A stretch of 64,000 bases of DNA from Thermococcus sp. AM4. Lineage in GTDB: Archaea; Methanobacteriota_B; Thermococci; Thermococcales; Thermococcaceae. The stretch covers positions 930,001 to 994,000 of the forward strand of contig NC_016051.1 in assembly GCF_000151205.2 (NCBI RefSeq), read 5' to 3'. This document shows positions 17,239-27,905 of the stretch, one piece after another. The notes beneath the pieces were generated by a model. It was not told the DNA's origin. It ran no database searches and saw only the letters and a program-made list of their open reading frames with translations. How positions within the stretch are numbered: the stretch's first letter is position 1; each line of letters starts with the position of its first letter. Made by a program: the position numbers and the translations under genes.

Positions 17239-20200
17239 TTAACTGCATCCTTCCTTTCTAATCTCGCATGCTATCTCACGGTACAGTTCGTTCAGAACTT
17301 CAAGGTAATTCAGCTTACCCTCTTCGATTAGGTCCATCTTCTCCTCCAGCTCTCTCGTTTTCTCCTCGCTCACCAGCTCGCGGTACTTGCTGATGAGGTA
17401 GTGGTAGACCTTGATGCCCTTCTCCGTTGGAACGAGCTTCTTCCTACCCCTAGTCTCGAAAACGTAGTACCTCTGGAGGAGCGTCTGGACTATCTTCGCA
17501 TACGTTGACGGCCTCCCTATGCCGCGCTCCTTCATAAGGGCTATTATGTCGCCCTGGGTGTAGAGGGAAACCTTCGGCGCCTTCCACTTCTTGAACTCAA
17601 CCACTTTGAGCTTTGCCCCGGGCTCAAGCTTCGGCAGCTGTCTCAACGGCGGGCTTCTGAGTTTCGTCCAGCCGTCCTTGAGGATCTCGACGTAGCCCTC
17701 GAGCTCCACCTTTCCAACGCCCGCGTTTATCACCGCCCTCTCGTGAAGAATAACCGCCGGGACCATCTGGCTCGTCATAAAGCGCCTGAAGATCATGTCG
17801 TAGAGCCTGTAATGGTTGCGCGTGAGGTTCCTCGGGAGCTGGATTACGCCGTCGCGGATGAGCTGCATCAACCTGCCGGTGTCGATGGGCCTCGTCGGCC
17901 TTATGGCCTCGTGCGTGCCCTCTTCACCCCATGGCCTCGGCTTGAAGTACTCCTCGCCGAGCTCGCTTGTGATGTACTCTTTGGCGATTTCTATGCCCGT
18001 GCTGCTGACGTGAGTTGAGTCGGTTCTGTGGTAAGTACAGTTGTGGGAAACCGCGCCGTTTGCGATGAAGTTCTCGGTTGTCGTGGTGAAGTCGTAGAGC
18101 TTTCCGGTGTAGTGCTCCTCGTCAACGTCCACAACCTTAACCCACGTTACGTTGGCCTCAACGAGAGAGCGTAGATAATCTTTGACTTCGTTATCTTCCA
18201 CGTACTCAAGGACTTTGGCAAGCTTATTCCTTGGCACGCTTCCGGGCTTCTTCAGCCAGTTCCAGATATCAATGCCTTCCTCTCTAAGGAGCCTCGCTTT
18301 GGTACCGTTGGGGAATATTAGCTCTTTGATTAGAGCTCCAATGGGTATCGTATCAGATTCGTTGGGTTTCCTCGTTCTCCTGTATGCAGAATAAGTTTCC
18401 TCGAACTGGGCCCTCCTAATCCTGAGGTACGGGTAGATTTTCTCCCGGAAGATGCCGAGACTGCGGTTGCTTATTATGAGGTCCCAGACCCCAGTTCTTT
18501 TGTCCCGCTTGAGGTAGTTGAGGATGCCAACCTGGTAGAGATAAACGCTGAGCTTCTTGAGAACGTCTCCGCGCTTCGATGTAAGGAGGGCTCTGAAATT
18601 AACTCCCCTCTTGTCATGGAGCAGAGAAAACGTTCCGTCCGTGTCAAAGTAGCCAGCAATCATTGCGTTGAGCATCTTTTCAGGTATCGTGAAGATTATG
18701 GGATTGAGTTCGCCAGAGCGACCACCGAGGCGCCTGAAGAGCTCCACAAGGATTGAGTTTGAAAAGCCGACTTGATTGGTAGTCTCGAACACGTGGAGGA
18801 ACGGAAACGTCTCCTCAAGGATTTCCTTGACCTGCTTGAGGGGGGTTTGGGATATGAGGACTTTGCTGCCCCTGAGCGTTCCGTCCCCCAGAACCAAGCC
18901 GAAAACGTACCAGAAGTTCTCATCAAGCTTGAAGTTGGGAATCCTCCTGCTTCCTGCCCTCTGGCGGTAAATTGATACGACATGGGGCTCGTAGTCGTCC
19001 ACTCCCCACTCCACAAGTTTCGCCAGCGGAACGACGCGGTTGCGGAGGTACTTGTACTTCGTGCTGGTCTTGATTCTCTCCCTAACGAGGGGTGCGATTT
19101 TTGAGTCAAAGTACTCCCCCTTAAGCTCAACCATAACATCAGTTATTCCAAGTTCAATTAGCATCTCGAGGAGGGTGTATTCCCTCGTTCCCTTGTGCCC
19201 AGTGTTGTAAGCGAAGGCAACGTAATCCCCGGGCTCGATATTCTTCGTGGAAACCCAGCCAAGCTTTCCATCGCGAAGCACCAAGAGACCATGATCAGGA
19301 GTCGCCCTTATCTCGTGCCCGTTCTGGAGCCGTACAACCTTCAAAGGCCCGTTCCAGTTAATCTCCCAGAACTTTGTGGCCTTTGCGTTCTTGGCTTTCA
19401 AACCGTTTACTGCGAGGAGATTTCCTTCTTTACTCCTGACGGCATCTTTAATCCTCATAATTCTCCCATCTGCGAGGGTAACCACTGTATCTGGGGTAAC
19501 ACAGAGACCTGCTTCGAACAGATCCTGAGCCAATCTCATCGTCTCCGGGGCCGAAAGCTTGAGGAAGGTGGAAGCATCGCGGAGCATCGCGTCGGTCGTG
19601 TACGGCGGGGCGGGGTTGAGCTCCCTCTCCTCGAGCTGGACCTCCTCCACCGTGACGTACTCCGGTGGCTCGACGTCCTTGCCGTCCTTTCCGAGCTCGA
19701 CCGTTACCTGAAGGCCGTTTTCAAGCGTTAAGCCGAGGAAGTAAACCTCGCTCTCGGTAAACTCCTTGTACCGCTCGATGATCCAGCCGAGGACCGGCGT
19801 CTGAACCCTTCCGGCGGAGAGATTCCTGTTCTCAAAGACCCTCTGGAGCTCCTGGCTGAGCTCAAAGCCTATCCACCTGTCCTCTATGCGCCTCACCATC
19901 TGGGCCTCTACCCTCGCCTCGTTGACGTCCCTCGCCTCACGTATTGCCTTCATTATGGCCGGCCGCGTGACCTCGTGGAACTCAACGCGCTTGATGTTGG
20001 GGGTGTAAGGAGCAAGAACGTTCCTTATGTCCCAGGCTATCTTCTCACCCTCCGTGTCCGGATCGGTTGCTATGAGGATCTCATCAACCTCCTGGGCTAT
20101 CTCGCGCATTGCTTTGACGTTCTCGAGGGCATCGTGGACGTTTCTAGAGCCACAGCGCGGACAAACGCCCCGCTCCTCCCAGTCCACGAACTGGTAGCCG

Positions 20201-22383
20201 CAGTCGCGGCAGCGCTTTATGGTATCGTAAACGGGTATGAACTTGAGCATGTCCCCCTCGCGTTCTATCAGAACACCGTGGTAGCCCTCGTTCGTGACCA
20301 GGTCGAACATGTGCCCCCCGCTCGCCAAAATCGTCAGCATCTTATCGCCCACGCTGACCTCGTAGGCAACGAGCTCACCGATTCTCGTCTTGCTAGGCCT
20401 GCCGAAGAAGTTGGCTATCGTCCTGGCCTTGTTGGGGCTCTCCACGATCATGAGGGCCGATTTAACGAGGTCCTTGACCTTCGAGCTTATCTTGCCCTCC
20501 ATAACCAGCTTTACCTTCTCCCTGTCCTCATCTATCTCCTTCAGGAGTTTCTCAAGGTCGAGCTCCTCGAAGGGCACCATCTTGAACTCGGTGAAGCGCC
20601 AGCGCATCTGCCTCACGAGGCCGTTGAAGACCTTCTCGTTGTCCACTATGAGGACGCTGAGTCCCTTCGTTATTCCGCCCGCGAAGAGCCTGCTCGTCCT
20701 CCCGGTTGCCTGGATGTACGTCCTAACATCTGGAATCTCGATGAACCACTTGCCCTCTTCCTTCACAAGGCTGACGAAGGGGTCCTCCGCGAGCCTTTTG
20801 AGAACATCCTCCTTTTTCAGGACCTCGCGCAGGAACTCGACGAGCTCGCGGAAGACGTTGAGAACCGTCTTGTGGAAGTCGTTCTCGATGGGAAGGCCCT
20901 CCGCCAAGGCCTCCTCAATCTTCAGGAGCTCGAACTGCGGGATGTTTCTAATCAGCCTTCTGAGCCTCGCATGTAGCTTTTCGGCCTTCCTCCTGTCCTC
21001 GTCGTCGAGGAAGTCCATGACCTCGCTGAGCAGACCGAGGGCGCGGTATATGGTGGGCCTCTCAAGGTCTATGCTAAAGCGGAACTTGGGAACGCCTGTG
21101 AAAACGGCGTAGCGGATTAGGTGGGGCAAATCCAGACCCCTGACTATCGAGCCGTAGTAGGTTGCAACGCCAACGAGGTAATCCGCTTCGCCATTCTCAA
21201 ACCTCTCAACGGCCTTCTTGTTCTTCGAGCTCGCGAGTTCAACGGCGAAGCCCCTCTCCTTAAGATAGTCCACGAGCTCCTCGGCGTAGCTCAGCCCCTG
21301 GTCGATGGGGACAAAGATGAGGCCGCCCTTCCCGAGTTTCCTGAGGAGCTCCTCCACGTGCTCCTTGACGTCCTTACTCGGCTTTAAATAGCTGTCCACG
21401 ACGTTCCTCAGCGCGCTCCTTCCGGAACCGACCTCGAAGCCGAGCAGTTCGCGGTAGAGCTTTATCCTGTCGCCCCTCGCCGAACCGGTTGCCGAGGCGA
21501 TGATCATGATTCCGATGTCGTTCTTCCTCTTGAACTCCTCGATCTCGCGCTGGATTTTCTCTATCGCCTCGTTGAGCTCCTTAAGCCTGTCGTTTTTGTC
21601 CTGGGAGTTTCCGTTGAGGTATCTCGCCATCTGCTTCTTGAGCCTTATGATTTCCCAGGCCTTGCCGATGATTTCCTCGGTGAAGCCGAGGAGCAAAAGC
21701 GAGCGGTCTATGTTCTTGCTCGCCTTGAGGAAGGCATCGACGTCGTCGACGAAGATGAAATCGAAGTGCCTCCCCTTCAGCTTCTCGTCGAAGTTTCTAG
21801 CTAACCACTGGGCGCTCGTTATGAGTATGTCGTAGTCCCCGCTTTCGATTTTGGCGAGCATCTCTTCCTTTTCCTTCTTCCTGAGGTTGCCGTGGTAGTA
21901 GGCGAGGTTAACATTGAGCCCCGTTCTCTCGATTATCGCCTGAACCTTTCTTATGGTCTGGATTACCAGGGGCGTCGTGGGAACGACTATGTAGCTCTTC
22001 TTGCCCTTCGTGGCGTAGTAGACGGACATGAAAGCTCCAAAGGTGCTCTTGCCCATTCCGGTTGGAGCGATTATCGAGAAGCTCCTTCCCTTGAGGAGCC
22101 TTTTGACCCACGTCCTCTGGGCGCTCCAGAAGGTAAAACCGGTTGCCTTCCGGAAGAAGTCCTCTATCTCACGGGTTTCGCTCTCAAGGCGGTATATTCT
22201 CTCCCAATCCTTTAACCTGCTTGCGTTAAGAAGGGCGTCCCTAACGGCGGAAACAAGCTCAAAATAAGAGTCAATCGCGATTGGCTCATTTAAACAGCTC
22301 TCGCACGGGTTTCTCATGGAGAGCCTCTCGTCGGATATCCTGCCCCTGCAGTTGGGGCACATCTCCCGGTACAGGGCCTTCAT
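17239..22383 (-). CDS. rgy: reverse gyrase, containing an intein
   Basis: A 1714-residue precursor; without the 488-residue intein it is 1226 residues, normal for the family. Reverse gyrase adds positive supercoils using ATP and is the hallmark of hyperthermophiles. Order of parts: N-terminal zinc finger (Cys9, 12, 27, 30); helicase-like domains with Walker [10 protein letters not shown] (106-114) and [17 protein letters not shown] start [17 protein letters not shown]; a second zinc finger [20 protein letters not shown]; then the type IA topoisomerase core, whose catalytic Tyr lies in [12 protein letters not shown]. The Tyr is precursor residue 1451, two residues after the intein. GGTGGGGTGAG precedes the ATG; the SWIM-like gene ends 4 bp upstream. 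Confidence 0.97.
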   Translation of the reverse strand: MKALYREMCPNCRGRISDERLSMRNPCESCLNEPIAIDSYFELVSAVRDALLNASRLKDWERIYRLESETREIEDFFRKATGFTFWSAQRTWVKRLLKGRSFSIIAPTGMGKSTFGAFMSVYYATKGKKSYIVVPTTPLVIQTIRKVQAIIERTGLNVNLAYYHGNLRKKEKEEMLAKIESGDYDILITSAQWLARNFDEKLKGRHFDFIFVDDVDAFLKASKNIDRSLLLLGFTEEIIGKAWEIIRLKKQMARYLNGNSQDKNDRLKELNEAIEKIQREIEEFKRKNDIGIMIIASATGSARGDRIKLYRELLGFEVGSGRSALRNVVDSYLKPSKDVKEHVEELLRKLGKGGLIFVPIDQGLSYAEELVDYLKERGFAVELASSKNKKAVERFENGEADYLVGVATYYGSIVRGLDLPHLIRYAVFTGVPKFRFSIDLERPTIYRALGLLSEVMDFLDDEDRRKAEKLHARLRRLIRNIPQFELLKIEEALAEGLPIENDFHKTVLNVFRELVEFLREVLKKEDVLKRLAEDPFVSLVKEEGKWFIEIPDVRTYIQATGRTSRLFAGGITKGLSVLIVDNEKVFNGLVRQMRWRFTEFKMVPFEELDLEKLLKEIDEDREKVKLVMEGKISSKVKDLVKSALMIVESPNKARTIANFFGRPSKTRIGELVAYEVSVGDKMLTILASGGHMFDLVTNEGYHGVLIEREGDMLKFIPVYDTIKRCRDCGYQFVDWEERGVCPRCGSRNVHDALENVKAMREIAQEVDEILIATDPDTEGEKIAWDIRNVLAPYTPNIKRVEFHEVTRPAIMKAIREARDVNEARVEAQMVRRIEDRWIGFELSQELQRVFENRNLSAGRVQTPVLGWIIERYKEFTESEVYFLGLTLENGLQVTVELGKDGKDVEPPEYVTVEEVQLEERELNPAPPYTTDAMLRDASTFLKLSAPETMRLAQDLFEAGLCVTPDTVVTLADGRIMRIKDAVRSKEGNLLAVNGLKAKNAKATKFWEINWNGPLKVVRLQNGHEIRATPDHGLLVLRDGKLGWVSTKNIEPGDYVAFAYNTGHKGTREYTLLEMLIELGITDVMVELKGEYFDSKIAPLVRERIKTSTKYKYLRNRVVPLAKLVEWGVDDYEPHVVSIYRQRAGSRRIPNFKLDENFWYVFGLVLGDGTLRGSKVLISQTPLKQVKEILEETFPFLHVFETTNQVGFSNSILVELFRRLGGRSGELNPIIFTIPEKMLNAMIAGYFDTDGTFSLLHDKRGVNFRALLTSKRGDVLKKLSVYLYQVGILNYLKRDKRTGVWDLIISNRSLGIFREKIYPYLRIRRAQFEETYSAYRRTRKPNESDTIPIGALIKELIFPNGTKARLLREEGIDIWNWLKKPGSVPRNKLAKVLEYVEDNEVKDYLRSLVEANVTWVKVVDVDEEHYTGKLYDFTTTTENFIANGAVSHNCTYHRTDSTHVSSTGIEIAKEYITSELGEEYFKPRPWGEEGTHEAIRPTRPIDTGRLMQLIRDGVIQLPRNLTRNHYRLYDMIFRRFMTSQMVPAVILHERAVINAGVGKVELEGYVEILKDGWTKLRSPPLRQLPKLEPGAKLKVVEFKKWKAPKVSLYTQGDIIALMKERGIGRPSTYAKIVQTLLQRYYVFETRGRKKLVPTEKGIKVYHYLISKYRELVSEEKTRELEEKMDLIEEGKLNYLEVLNELYREIACEIRKEGCS
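18040..19503 (-). other. intein with LAGLIDADG endonuclease in reverse gyrase (coding segment)
   Basis: A 488-residue in-frame insert, precursor residues 961-1448. It begins with Cys ([20 protein letters not shown], block A) and ends [10 protein letters not shown] before Cys+1 of the extein (block G). Block B is visible in [16 protein letters not shown]. Two dodecapeptide motifs, [10 protein letters not shown] and [11 protein letters not shown], mark a LAGLIDADG homing endonuclease that looks intact. Splicing should restore [10 protein letters not shown], the topoisomerase active site. Reverse gyrase inteins are known from Methanocaldococcus and T. kodakarensis. The insert seems somewhat more A/T-rich than the flanking exteins. 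Confidence 0.93.
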
Positions 22384-22387
22384 GGTC

Positions 22388-22894
22388 TCACCCCACCGAT
22401 CTTATTCTTAAACGTTGAAACTCCGATTTAAGCCTTTCTGTGACGGCGTAATCGGGGAACAGGGCGGAGTACTCGTCCAACAGAACCTCTATCCGCTTTA
22501 GTTTCCTGCCTTCTGGGTCTTTTTCGAGCAGTTTAAAGGCCTCGTAAAAGAGCTTCGCTGCGTCGCTGCCGCTCTCGTCGGTTTCAAGGGCGTGCTCAAG
22601 CTCCCTAAGGAGAACCTTCCATCTCAGCTCGGGGACGGAGTTGAGCATTGAATACGCACAGCCTTCACCGAATGGTTCCTCACCAGGACAGTCAAAGTAA
22701 AAACCCCTTTCGTAGGCTATTTCAACCGCGCGGACGTGTTCGCAGTTCCCTCCCCTGGGGCACGTGCAGAAGCTCGAATCACCATCGACTTCAACGTAGT
22801 AGGGGTAATCCTCGAGAACCTTGCCGTAGAGCCGATCGCCGGATTTCACGACCCAGAGAACCCTTCCGGAGTAGTAGAGCCCCTCCCCATCCAT
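22388..22894 (-). CDS. SWIM zinc-finger-like protein
   Basis: A 168-residue protein. The N-terminal half is beta-rich ([20 protein letters not shown]) and leads into a SWIM-like zinc motif, [20 protein letters not shown] (CxCx6CxH), which in other proteins binds DNA or protein. The C-terminal half is helical ([19 protein letters not shown], then [13 protein letters not shown]). ATG at 22894 has GTGGTT upstream; a GTG three codons earlier is less likely. It directly precedes reverse gyrase in the same direction with 4 bp between, so a linked role in DNA topology is plausible but unproven. Confidence 0.75.
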   Translation of the reverse strand: MDGEGLYYSGRVLWVVKSGDRLYGKVLEDYPYYVEVDGDSSFCTCPRGGNCEHVRAVEIAYERGFYFDCPGEEPFGEGCAYSMLNSVPELRWKVLLRELEHALETDESGSDAAKLFYEAFKLLEKDPEGRKLKRIEVLLDEYSALFPDYAVTERLKSEFQRLRIRSVG

Positions 22895-22953
22895 GATAAC
22901 CACAGAGGTTAGTAAGAAACGCCACTTAAAAAGCTATCGTAAATGAAGAAAAA

Positions 22954-23187
22954 TCAGAGCTCGAGGCTGAGCCTCCTGACTATCGGGTTCTCGGCCTCTT
23001 CGGGGCTTATCTCCTCGATGCTCTCAATCCATATCTTGGTCCTCGGGACGCGGTGCTTGCTCCCTATCTCGGAGTAGACGAGCTCGACGACGTGCTCCGG
23101 CTTGAGAGCGCGGTACTCCTTGGTGAAGGGCTGCTTGAGCTTACCCCTCTGGAAGATTCCCTTAACGCGGTAGACCTTGACCTCCAT
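22954..23187 (-). CDS. rpl18a: 50S ribosomal protein L18a/LX
   Basis: A 77-residue archaeal ribosomal protein (L20a/L18Ae, LX). [40 protein letters not shown] and [17 protein letters not shown] are diagnostic. The ATG at 23187 has AGGAGGGG at ideal distance; an ATG two codons upstream sits too close to it. It is the last gene of the L39e-L31e-aIF6-LX cluster, conserved in archaea. Confidence 0.95.
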   Translation of the reverse strand: MEVKVYRVKGIFQRGKLKQPFTKEYRALKPEHVVELVYSEIGSKHRVPRTKIWIESIEEISPEEAENPIVRRLSLEL

Positions 23188-23233
23188 TTCCATCCCCTCC
23201 TTCAGCGGGCCTTTGAAGGTGAACTTTTAAGCT

Positions 23234-23920
23234 TTATCCGAGGAAGCCTAAAGCCTCTTCAATCTTCACTATCTCGGGGCCGGTCGTCAAATGCCCGACG
23301 ACGACGCCGTGCGAGTTGGCTATCATGCACGAGCCGACGAAGGGAACGCCCATGTTGGCGGTTCCGACGTATACATCGACCTTGAAGAGGTCGCTCAGCC
23401 ACTCGAGCTCCTCGTCGGTCGCCTCGGGGTGCACGAGACCGCCCCTGTTCGTGACGACGCCGACGCTTCCAACCGCCGTGTAGTCGGCTATAACGCCTCT
23501 CTCAACAGGAACGCCGAGAATATCTTCAATCTTCCTCGCTTCCTCCCTTGTGAAGTCCTTGCTGACCAGAGCGCCTTTGTCGTTCGCTAAAATCAGGTTT
23601 CCGAAGGCGGTGAGCCTGCTCTGGAAGGGGACGACCTCCATGTCAATCCCGTACTCCCTGAGCTGGGCGTTTATGAAGTCGAGCTCGGCGTCCCAGATGT
23701 ACCAGGGAACTATCAGTGCGTTGGAGTTGCCGGCAACGAATATGCCGACGATGCGCGACTTCATAACGCTCGTCTCGATGAGCGGGACCTTCAAAACTTC
23801 CCTGAGGACCTCTAGCTTCTTCTCGCCGAGGCCCTCCCTAATCACCGCTACCCTGTCGGTGGCGAAGCCGTAAACGCCGAGATATGGAGAGTTTTCAAAA
23901 TCGAGCCTCTCGATGTGCAT
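23234..23920 (-). CDS. eif6: translation initiation factor 6 (aIF6)
   Basis: A 228-residue protein of the pentein-fold aIF6/eIF6 family. It binds the 50S subunit near L14/L24e and stops premature joining with 30S; in eukaryotes it also acts in 60S maturation. The repeated fold is visible in SPYLGVYGFATDRVAVI, KSRIVGIFVAGNSNALIVPW, GNLILANDKGALVSKDF, VTNRGGLVHPEATDEEL and CMIANSHGVVVGHLTTGPE. Full length for the family. It sits between L31e and LX. Confidence 0.97.
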   Translation of the reverse strand: MHIERLDFENSPYLGVYGFATDRVAVIREGLGEKKLEVLREVLKVPLIETSVMKSRIVGIFVAGNSNALIVPWYIWDAELDFINAQLREYGIDMEVVPFQSRLTAFGNLILANDKGALVSKDFTREEARKIEDILGVPVERGVIADYTAVGSVGVVTNRGGLVHPEATDEELEWLSDLFKVDVYVGTANMGVPFVGSCMIANSHGVVVGHLTTGPEIVKIEEALGFLG

Positions 23921-23947
23921 CTCTTCACCTCTAAAAAGTGGTTAAAA

Positions 23948-24217
23948 TCAGGCCAGGGAGACCTTTGCAACCCTCTTGCCGTCAACTTCCTCAACGACGA
24001 CCTTAACGCGGAGCTTGTTGGGTGGCTTCTCCGCCCCGCGCTCCCAGAGCTTCTCGTTGACGGCCGGGTCGAGCTTGACCTCCTCGGCCTTGGCGTGCCT
24101 CGCTATCCACTCGCGGACGAATTTGGCCGCTCTCGGGGCCCTCTTCCAGCGCGGAACGCGCTTCTTTATCTTCCTGATGGGAACGACGAATATGACCTCC
24201 TCACCGGGCTTGATCAT
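23948..24217 (-). CDS. rpl31e: 50S ribosomal protein L31e
   Basis: An 89-residue ribosomal protein: [40 protein letters not shown] and [20 protein letters not shown] are family signatures. GGTGGTCTAA precedes the ATG. It begins 10 bp after the L39e stop, so the two are one unit. Confidence 0.96.
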   Translation of the reverse strand: MIKPGEEVIFVVPIRKIKKRVPRWKRAPRAAKFVREWIARHAKAEEVKLDPAVNEKLWERGAEKPPNKLRVKVVVEEVDGKRVAKVSLA

Positions 24218-24227
24218 TTAGACCACC

Positions 24228-24383
24228 TCACTCCTTGAGCTTGGTTCTCCTCCAGTGTCTCCTCTTCGGGTGGGTCATAACCTTCCTGTTCGTCTTAACG
24301 ATAACCCAGACGGGAACGCGCCTGTTCTGCTTCGCGGCCTTAGCGAGCCTCAGCTTCTTTGCAAGCGGCTTGTTTCTCGCCAT
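24228..24383 (-). CDS. rpl39e: 50S ribosomal protein L39e
   Basis: A 51-residue protein translated from the minus strand: [20 protein letters not shown], then [20 protein letters not shown] and a tail ending RRTKLKE. This is the small basic L39e lining the exit tunnel. The ATG at 24383 follows GGGAGGTGTAGCT. It is the first gene of the L39e-L31e-aIF6-LX operon; its promoter would lie in 24384-24495, where a TTTTTAAGCTTTT stretch is visible. Confidence 0.95.
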   Translation of the reverse strand: MARNKPLAKKLRLAKAAKQNRRVPVWVIVKTNRKVMTHPKRRHWRRTKLKE

Positions 24384-24495
24384 AGCTACACCTCCCGGTT
24401 TGCTAAAGTCATCGTGAATGCCTAACGTTCCTTCAGTTACCCGTTTTTAAGCTTTTTTGTGAGGCGCGAGAAAAGTTGGAAAAAAGGGTCAGGGC

Positions 24496-26184
24496 TCAGA
24501 ATATCAGCGGAGCGCGGTACTCTCCCCAGACTTCCCTTAAAACGTCCGTAACCTCGCCGAGTGTCGCGAGGTGCCTGTGGGCCTCGATGATGTAGGGCAT
24601 GAGGTTCTCGTCGTCGGTTTCGGCCGCGTTCCTGAGCTTGTCGAGAGCTTCTTCAACCTTCTTGTTGTCCCTCTCGGAGCGGAGCTTCTTAAGGCGCTCA
24701 ATCTGCTTCTCGCGGATGCTCGGGTCGACCTTGAGTATCTCGACCTCAAGGGGCTCATCCGTCTGGAACTTGTTGACGCCGACGATTATCCTCTTGCCTT
24801 CCTCTATTTCCTTCTGGTACTTGTAGGCGGCATCTGCAATCTCCTTCTGGATGTAGCCCCTCTCGATTGCCCTCATCATTCCGCCCATCTTCTGAATCTT
24901 CTCGATGTACTTCAGGGCCTCCTCGTAGATGTGGTCGGTGAGCCACTCGATGTAGTAGGAACCCCCGAGCGGGTCAACGGTGTCAACGACACCGCTCTCG
25001 TAGGCGATAATCTGCTGGGTCCTCAGGGCAATCCTCACGCTCTTCTCGGTCGGGAGCGAGAGGGCCTCATCGTAGGAGTTGGTGTGTAAACTCTGGGTTC
25101 CGCCGAGAACCGCCGCGAGGGCCTGAATGGCAACGCGGACGATGTTGTTCTCGGGCTGTTGAGCGGTAAGCGTTGAACCTGCCGTCTGGGTGTGGAAGCG
25201 GAGCATCATGGAGCGCGGGTTCTTGGCGTTGAACCACTCCTTCATGATGTATGCCCAGAGCCTCCTCGCGGCTCTGAACTTGGCAATCTCCTCGAGGAAG
25301 TTGTTGTGAGCGTTGAAGAAGAAGCTCAGCCTCCCGGCGAATTTATCAACGTCCATACCGCGCTCGATGACGGCCTTGACGTACTCTATACCGTCGGCCA
25401 GGGTGAATGCAACCTCCTGGACCGCGTTGGCGCCGGCCTCTCTGATGTGGTAGCCGCTTATGCTTATCGAGTTCCACTTCGGTATGTTCTCGGCACAGTA
25501 CATTATGATGTCCGTTGTAAGGCGCATGCTCGGCTGGGGCGGAAAGATGTAGGTTCCCCTCGCTATGTATTCCTTCAGGATGTCGTTCTGAACCGTTCCG
25601 CGGAGCTTCTCCTGCGGAACGCCCTGCTCTTCAGCAACCAGAATGTACATCGCGAGCAGATTAGCGGCGGTCGAGTTAATCGTCATGCTCGTTGAGACCT
25701 TGTCGAGCGGAATACCGTCGAAGAGAATCCTCATGTCCCAGAGCGAATCAATGGCAACGCCGACCTTTCCGACTTCGCCTTCGGCCATCGGGTGGTCGGA
25801 GTCGTAGCCGAGCTGGGTCGGCAGGTCAAAGGCGACGCTCAAACCGGTCTGTCCCTGCTCGAGGAGGTACTTGTAGCGCTTGTTGCTCTCCTCGGCGGTG
25901 GCGTAGCCCGCGTACTGCCTCATCGTCCAGAATCTGCCACGGTACATCGTTGCGTAGACGCCGCGCGTGAAGGGATACTCACCCGGAAAGCCGAGCTTCT
26001 CGAGGTAGTCCCAGTCCTCGCCGAGGTCAGCGGGAGTGTAGAGCCTCTTAATTTCGAAACCATCATCCGTCATGAACTTCTCCTTTCTCTCAGGGGCCTT
26101 CTGGAGGAACTTCGTGACTGTTGTTTCCTCCCAGCGCTTCTCCTCCTCGCGAATCTTGGCGAGCTTCTCCTTATCGAAGGTCAT
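24496..26184 (-). CDS. methylmalonyl-CoA mutase, large (catalytic) subunit
   Basis: A 562-residue protein starting [20 protein letters not shown] at the ATG 26184 after GGTGGTTCGC. It interconverts methylmalonyl-CoA and succinyl-CoA through adenosylcobalamin radicals. TIM-barrel signatures include [95 protein letters not shown] and [20 protein letters not shown]. The cobalamin-binding domain is absent, as expected for the split archaeal type; its small-subunit gene is not in this window. Confidence 0.94.
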   Translation of the reverse strand: MTFDKEKLAKIREEEKRWEETTVTKFLQKAPERKEKFMTDDGFEIKRLYTPADLGEDWDYLEKLGFPGEYPFTRGVYATMYRGRFWTMRQYAGYATAEESNKRYKYLLEQGQTGLSVAFDLPTQLGYDSDHPMAEGEVGKVGVAIDSLWDMRILFDGIPLDKVSTSMTINSTAANLLAMYILVAEEQGVPQEKLRGTVQNDILKEYIARGTYIFPPQPSMRLTTDIIMYCAENIPKWNSISISGYHIREAGANAVQEVAFTLADGIEYVKAVIERGMDVDKFAGRLSFFFNAHNNFLEEIAKFRAARRLWAYIMKEWFNAKNPRSMMLRFHTQTAGSTLTAQQPENNIVRVAIQALAAVLGGTQSLHTNSYDEALSLPTEKSVRIALRTQQIIAYESGVVDTVDPLGGSYYIEWLTDHIYEEALKYIEKIQKMGGMMRAIERGYIQKEIADAAYKYQKEIEEGKRIIVGVNKFQTDEPLEVEILKVDPSIREKQIERLKKLRSERDNKKVEEALDKLRNAAETDDENLMPYIIEAHRHLATLGEVTDVLREVWGEYRAPLIF

Positions 26185-26409
26185 GCGAACCACCTAATCC
26201 CATTTGAATTCCGACCTATAAAAACCTTTTACATAGCGAAAGGAAGCATTTGGCATTGGATAAAAAGTCCAGTTTGAGAGGTTCGAAAACCTGACAAAAC
26301 GTCGAATGGGAAGGGGCATTGTTTTGAACATTGTTCCGAATCGAAACAAAAAACCTAATAAACAACGAAATCTTAAACAAAAAATCGAAAACCTTGCGGA
26401 GGTGATGCA

Positions 26410-26697
26410 ATGCAAACCCTGGTTCGGAGGGCGCGCTCCAAGTGGGTCACGGGGCTGAGGCCCAAACTGGAGGAAGCCTTTTCTCGCGGGGCCGTTGAGG
26501 GAACCCTCGTTGGGAGAGCCGTGATAGAGGGCATTGACATGGTTGAGGTCGTTGAGGTAAAGCTCGCCCCCGGAAAGCCGGAGGGGCCGTCCTTCGAGAT
26601 CTCCGGTAGAATCGTGACCTTCAAGTTCCCCGTGGAGAAGGGGGAGAGCCTTGACGACGTCTACTACCCCCTGATGGGTATGCTCAACAGGGTCTAA
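26410..26697 (+). CDS. hypothetical protein, 95 residues
   Basis: A strong GGAGGTGATGCA precedes the ATG, so translation is likely. I recognise no family. The N-terminus is basic (MQTLVRRARSKWVTGLRPKL), then beta strands (GTLVGRAVIEGIDMVEVVEV, FEISGRIVTFKFPVEKGE) and a final helix. It ends 30 bp before the MBL-fold gene and may be co-transcribed with it. The 225-bp region upstream is very AT-rich and holds the divergent promoters of this gene and the mutase. Confidence 0.7.
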   Translation: MQTLVRRARSKWVTGLRPKLEEAFSRGAVEGTLVGRAVIEGIDMVEVVEVKLAPGKPEGPSFEISGRIVTFKFPVEKGESLDDVYYPLMGMLNRV

Positions 26698-26727
26698 AGC
26701 TTTAAGCTCCCTCCCCAAGTTTTTCTG

Positions 26728-27591
26728 ATGCTCGTCAAAGGTATAGGCCTCGACAGCTCGGCTCGCTTCACCTTCCAGAGCCACGCCCACAGCGACCACT
26801 TCGTTAGCGGGGAGGTTATATTCGCGACCAGAGCAACTAAGTTCCTCAGCCACCTCCGCAAGGGCGGGTTCTACCGCGAAGTTAGATTCAGAAGGACCGT
26901 CTACATCGGCGATGTTAAGGCGAAGCTTTATCCTGCAGGCCACATGCTCGGCTCGGCCGGAATAAAGCTCTGGCTCGACACTGGAACACTCTTCTACACC
27001 GGCGACACCAAGTGGTTCAAGCTGAGAACGGCAGAGAAGAGTCGCTTCCCGAGGGCGGACTTTCTGATAATCGAGGCGACCTTCGGCGTCCCAGCCTTCA
27101 CGTTCCCCTCGCCGAGGGAAGCTGAAAAGAAGCTAATCGCCTTCGTCGAGGAAGCCATTGACAGGGGAAAGAGGCCCGTTCTCTACGTGAACCAGACCGG
27201 GAAGGCGCAAGAGGTTATGAAGATACTCGACGTCCACGGGATAACCGTAAGGCCCTCGCGCGAGATGCTGAAAGTGGCGAGGGTTTACTCCAAGTTCGGG
27301 GTTCGCTTCGGCAACATCGAGAGTGATGGCGATGTAATCCTCCGCTCCTACCGCTCGCCGAGGGTCGAGAACTCTTTAAGCCCCTGGGAGCTGACTGTTT
27401 CCGGCTTCGGAAGGCTGAGGCTCAGCAACCACGCCGACTTCTGGGAGCTGGTGAGGATCGTCGAGAGAGTTAAGCCTGAGAGAATCTTCACCGTCTACGG
27501 CTTTGCCCGGGAGTTCGCGGAAATTCTGAGGGGGCTCGGCTACGAGACCCGTTATCTGCAACCGGATTCAACAGTCGAGCTGGAAGGCTGA
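26728..27591 (+). CDS. metallo-beta-lactamase-fold hydrolase, RNase/exonuclease-like
   Basis: A 287-residue MBL protein. Motif 2 is SHAHSDHF (residues 18-25), then PAGHMLGSAG, LFYTGDT (motif 4) and the late His in LSNHADFWE. The spacing and the C-terminal EVMKILDVHGI and IFTVYG blocks resemble the beta-CASP/CPSF-type nuclease family, though the beta-CASP insert is small. The family includes RNA-processing nucleases and DNA-repair nucleases. Zinc-dependent nuclease action is inferred. Its 3' end is followed by the long gap before hsp20. Confidence 0.82.
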   Translation: MLVKGIGLDSSARFTFQSHAHSDHFVSGEVIFATRATKFLSHLRKGGFYREVRFRRTVYIGDVKAKLYPAGHMLGSAGIKLWLDTGTLFYTGDTKWFKLRTAEKSRFPRADFLIIEATFGVPAFTFPSPREAEKKLIAFVEEAIDRGKRPVLYVNQTGKAQEVMKILDVHGITVRPSREMLKVARVYSKFGVRFGNIESDGDVILRSYRSPRVENSLSPWELTVSGFGRLRLSNHADFWELVRIVERVKPERIFTVYGFAREFAEILRGLGYETRYLQPDSTVELEG

Positions 27592-27684
27592 CAGGTATGT
27601 GCCTACTCTGAAAGTCTTTCGTTGAAATTTTGGCAAATTTGGGACCAAAACCTTAATATATTCGAAAAACACTAAGAATATCCG

Positions 27685-27780
27685 GAAAATACTCGACACC
27701 CCGGCGAACTGATAGGAGTGGGTGGCGGGCTCGCGGCAGTGCTCCCGTGGCCGGAGTTCGGGAGGATAAAATAAGCACAA
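27685..27780 (+). ncRNA. candidate structured non-coding RNA
   Basis: A GC-rich block in an otherwise AT-rich gap, a known sign of structured RNA in hyperthermophiles. A TATA-like TTAATATAT (27653-27661) lies about 25 bp before the proposed start. Possible helices: GAACT 27706-27710 with AGTTC 27755-27759, extended past a small bulge by CCC (27699-27701) with GGG (27760-27762); and an inner stem GGAG 27715-27718 with CTCC 27742-27745. The strand and ends are guesses. No known RNA family is recognised. Confidence 0.35.
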
Positions 27781-27905
27781 AAGGAATTAGGGGGTGATGC
27801 ACAAGCGGGAGCTTTCCGCTTTTTCAGCCTTTTCTAATGCATTACCCGTTTTCTATGCGATCTCCTCAGAAAATTTAGTCACCTTTTGTTCAGTAAATCG
27901 AAAAG

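Noticed and set aside
26194-26943. A 249-codon minus-strand frame over the mutase promoter and the next two genes
   Set aside because: It runs opposite the hypothetical gene with a strong ribosome binding site and the MBL gene with its zinc motifs, and crosses a TATA-rich promoter region.
27803-27824. Hairpin followed by T-run, like a bacterial intrinsic terminator
   Set aside because: Archaea do not rely on such hairpins, the stem is only six pairs, and it may be chance in the AT-rich leader region.
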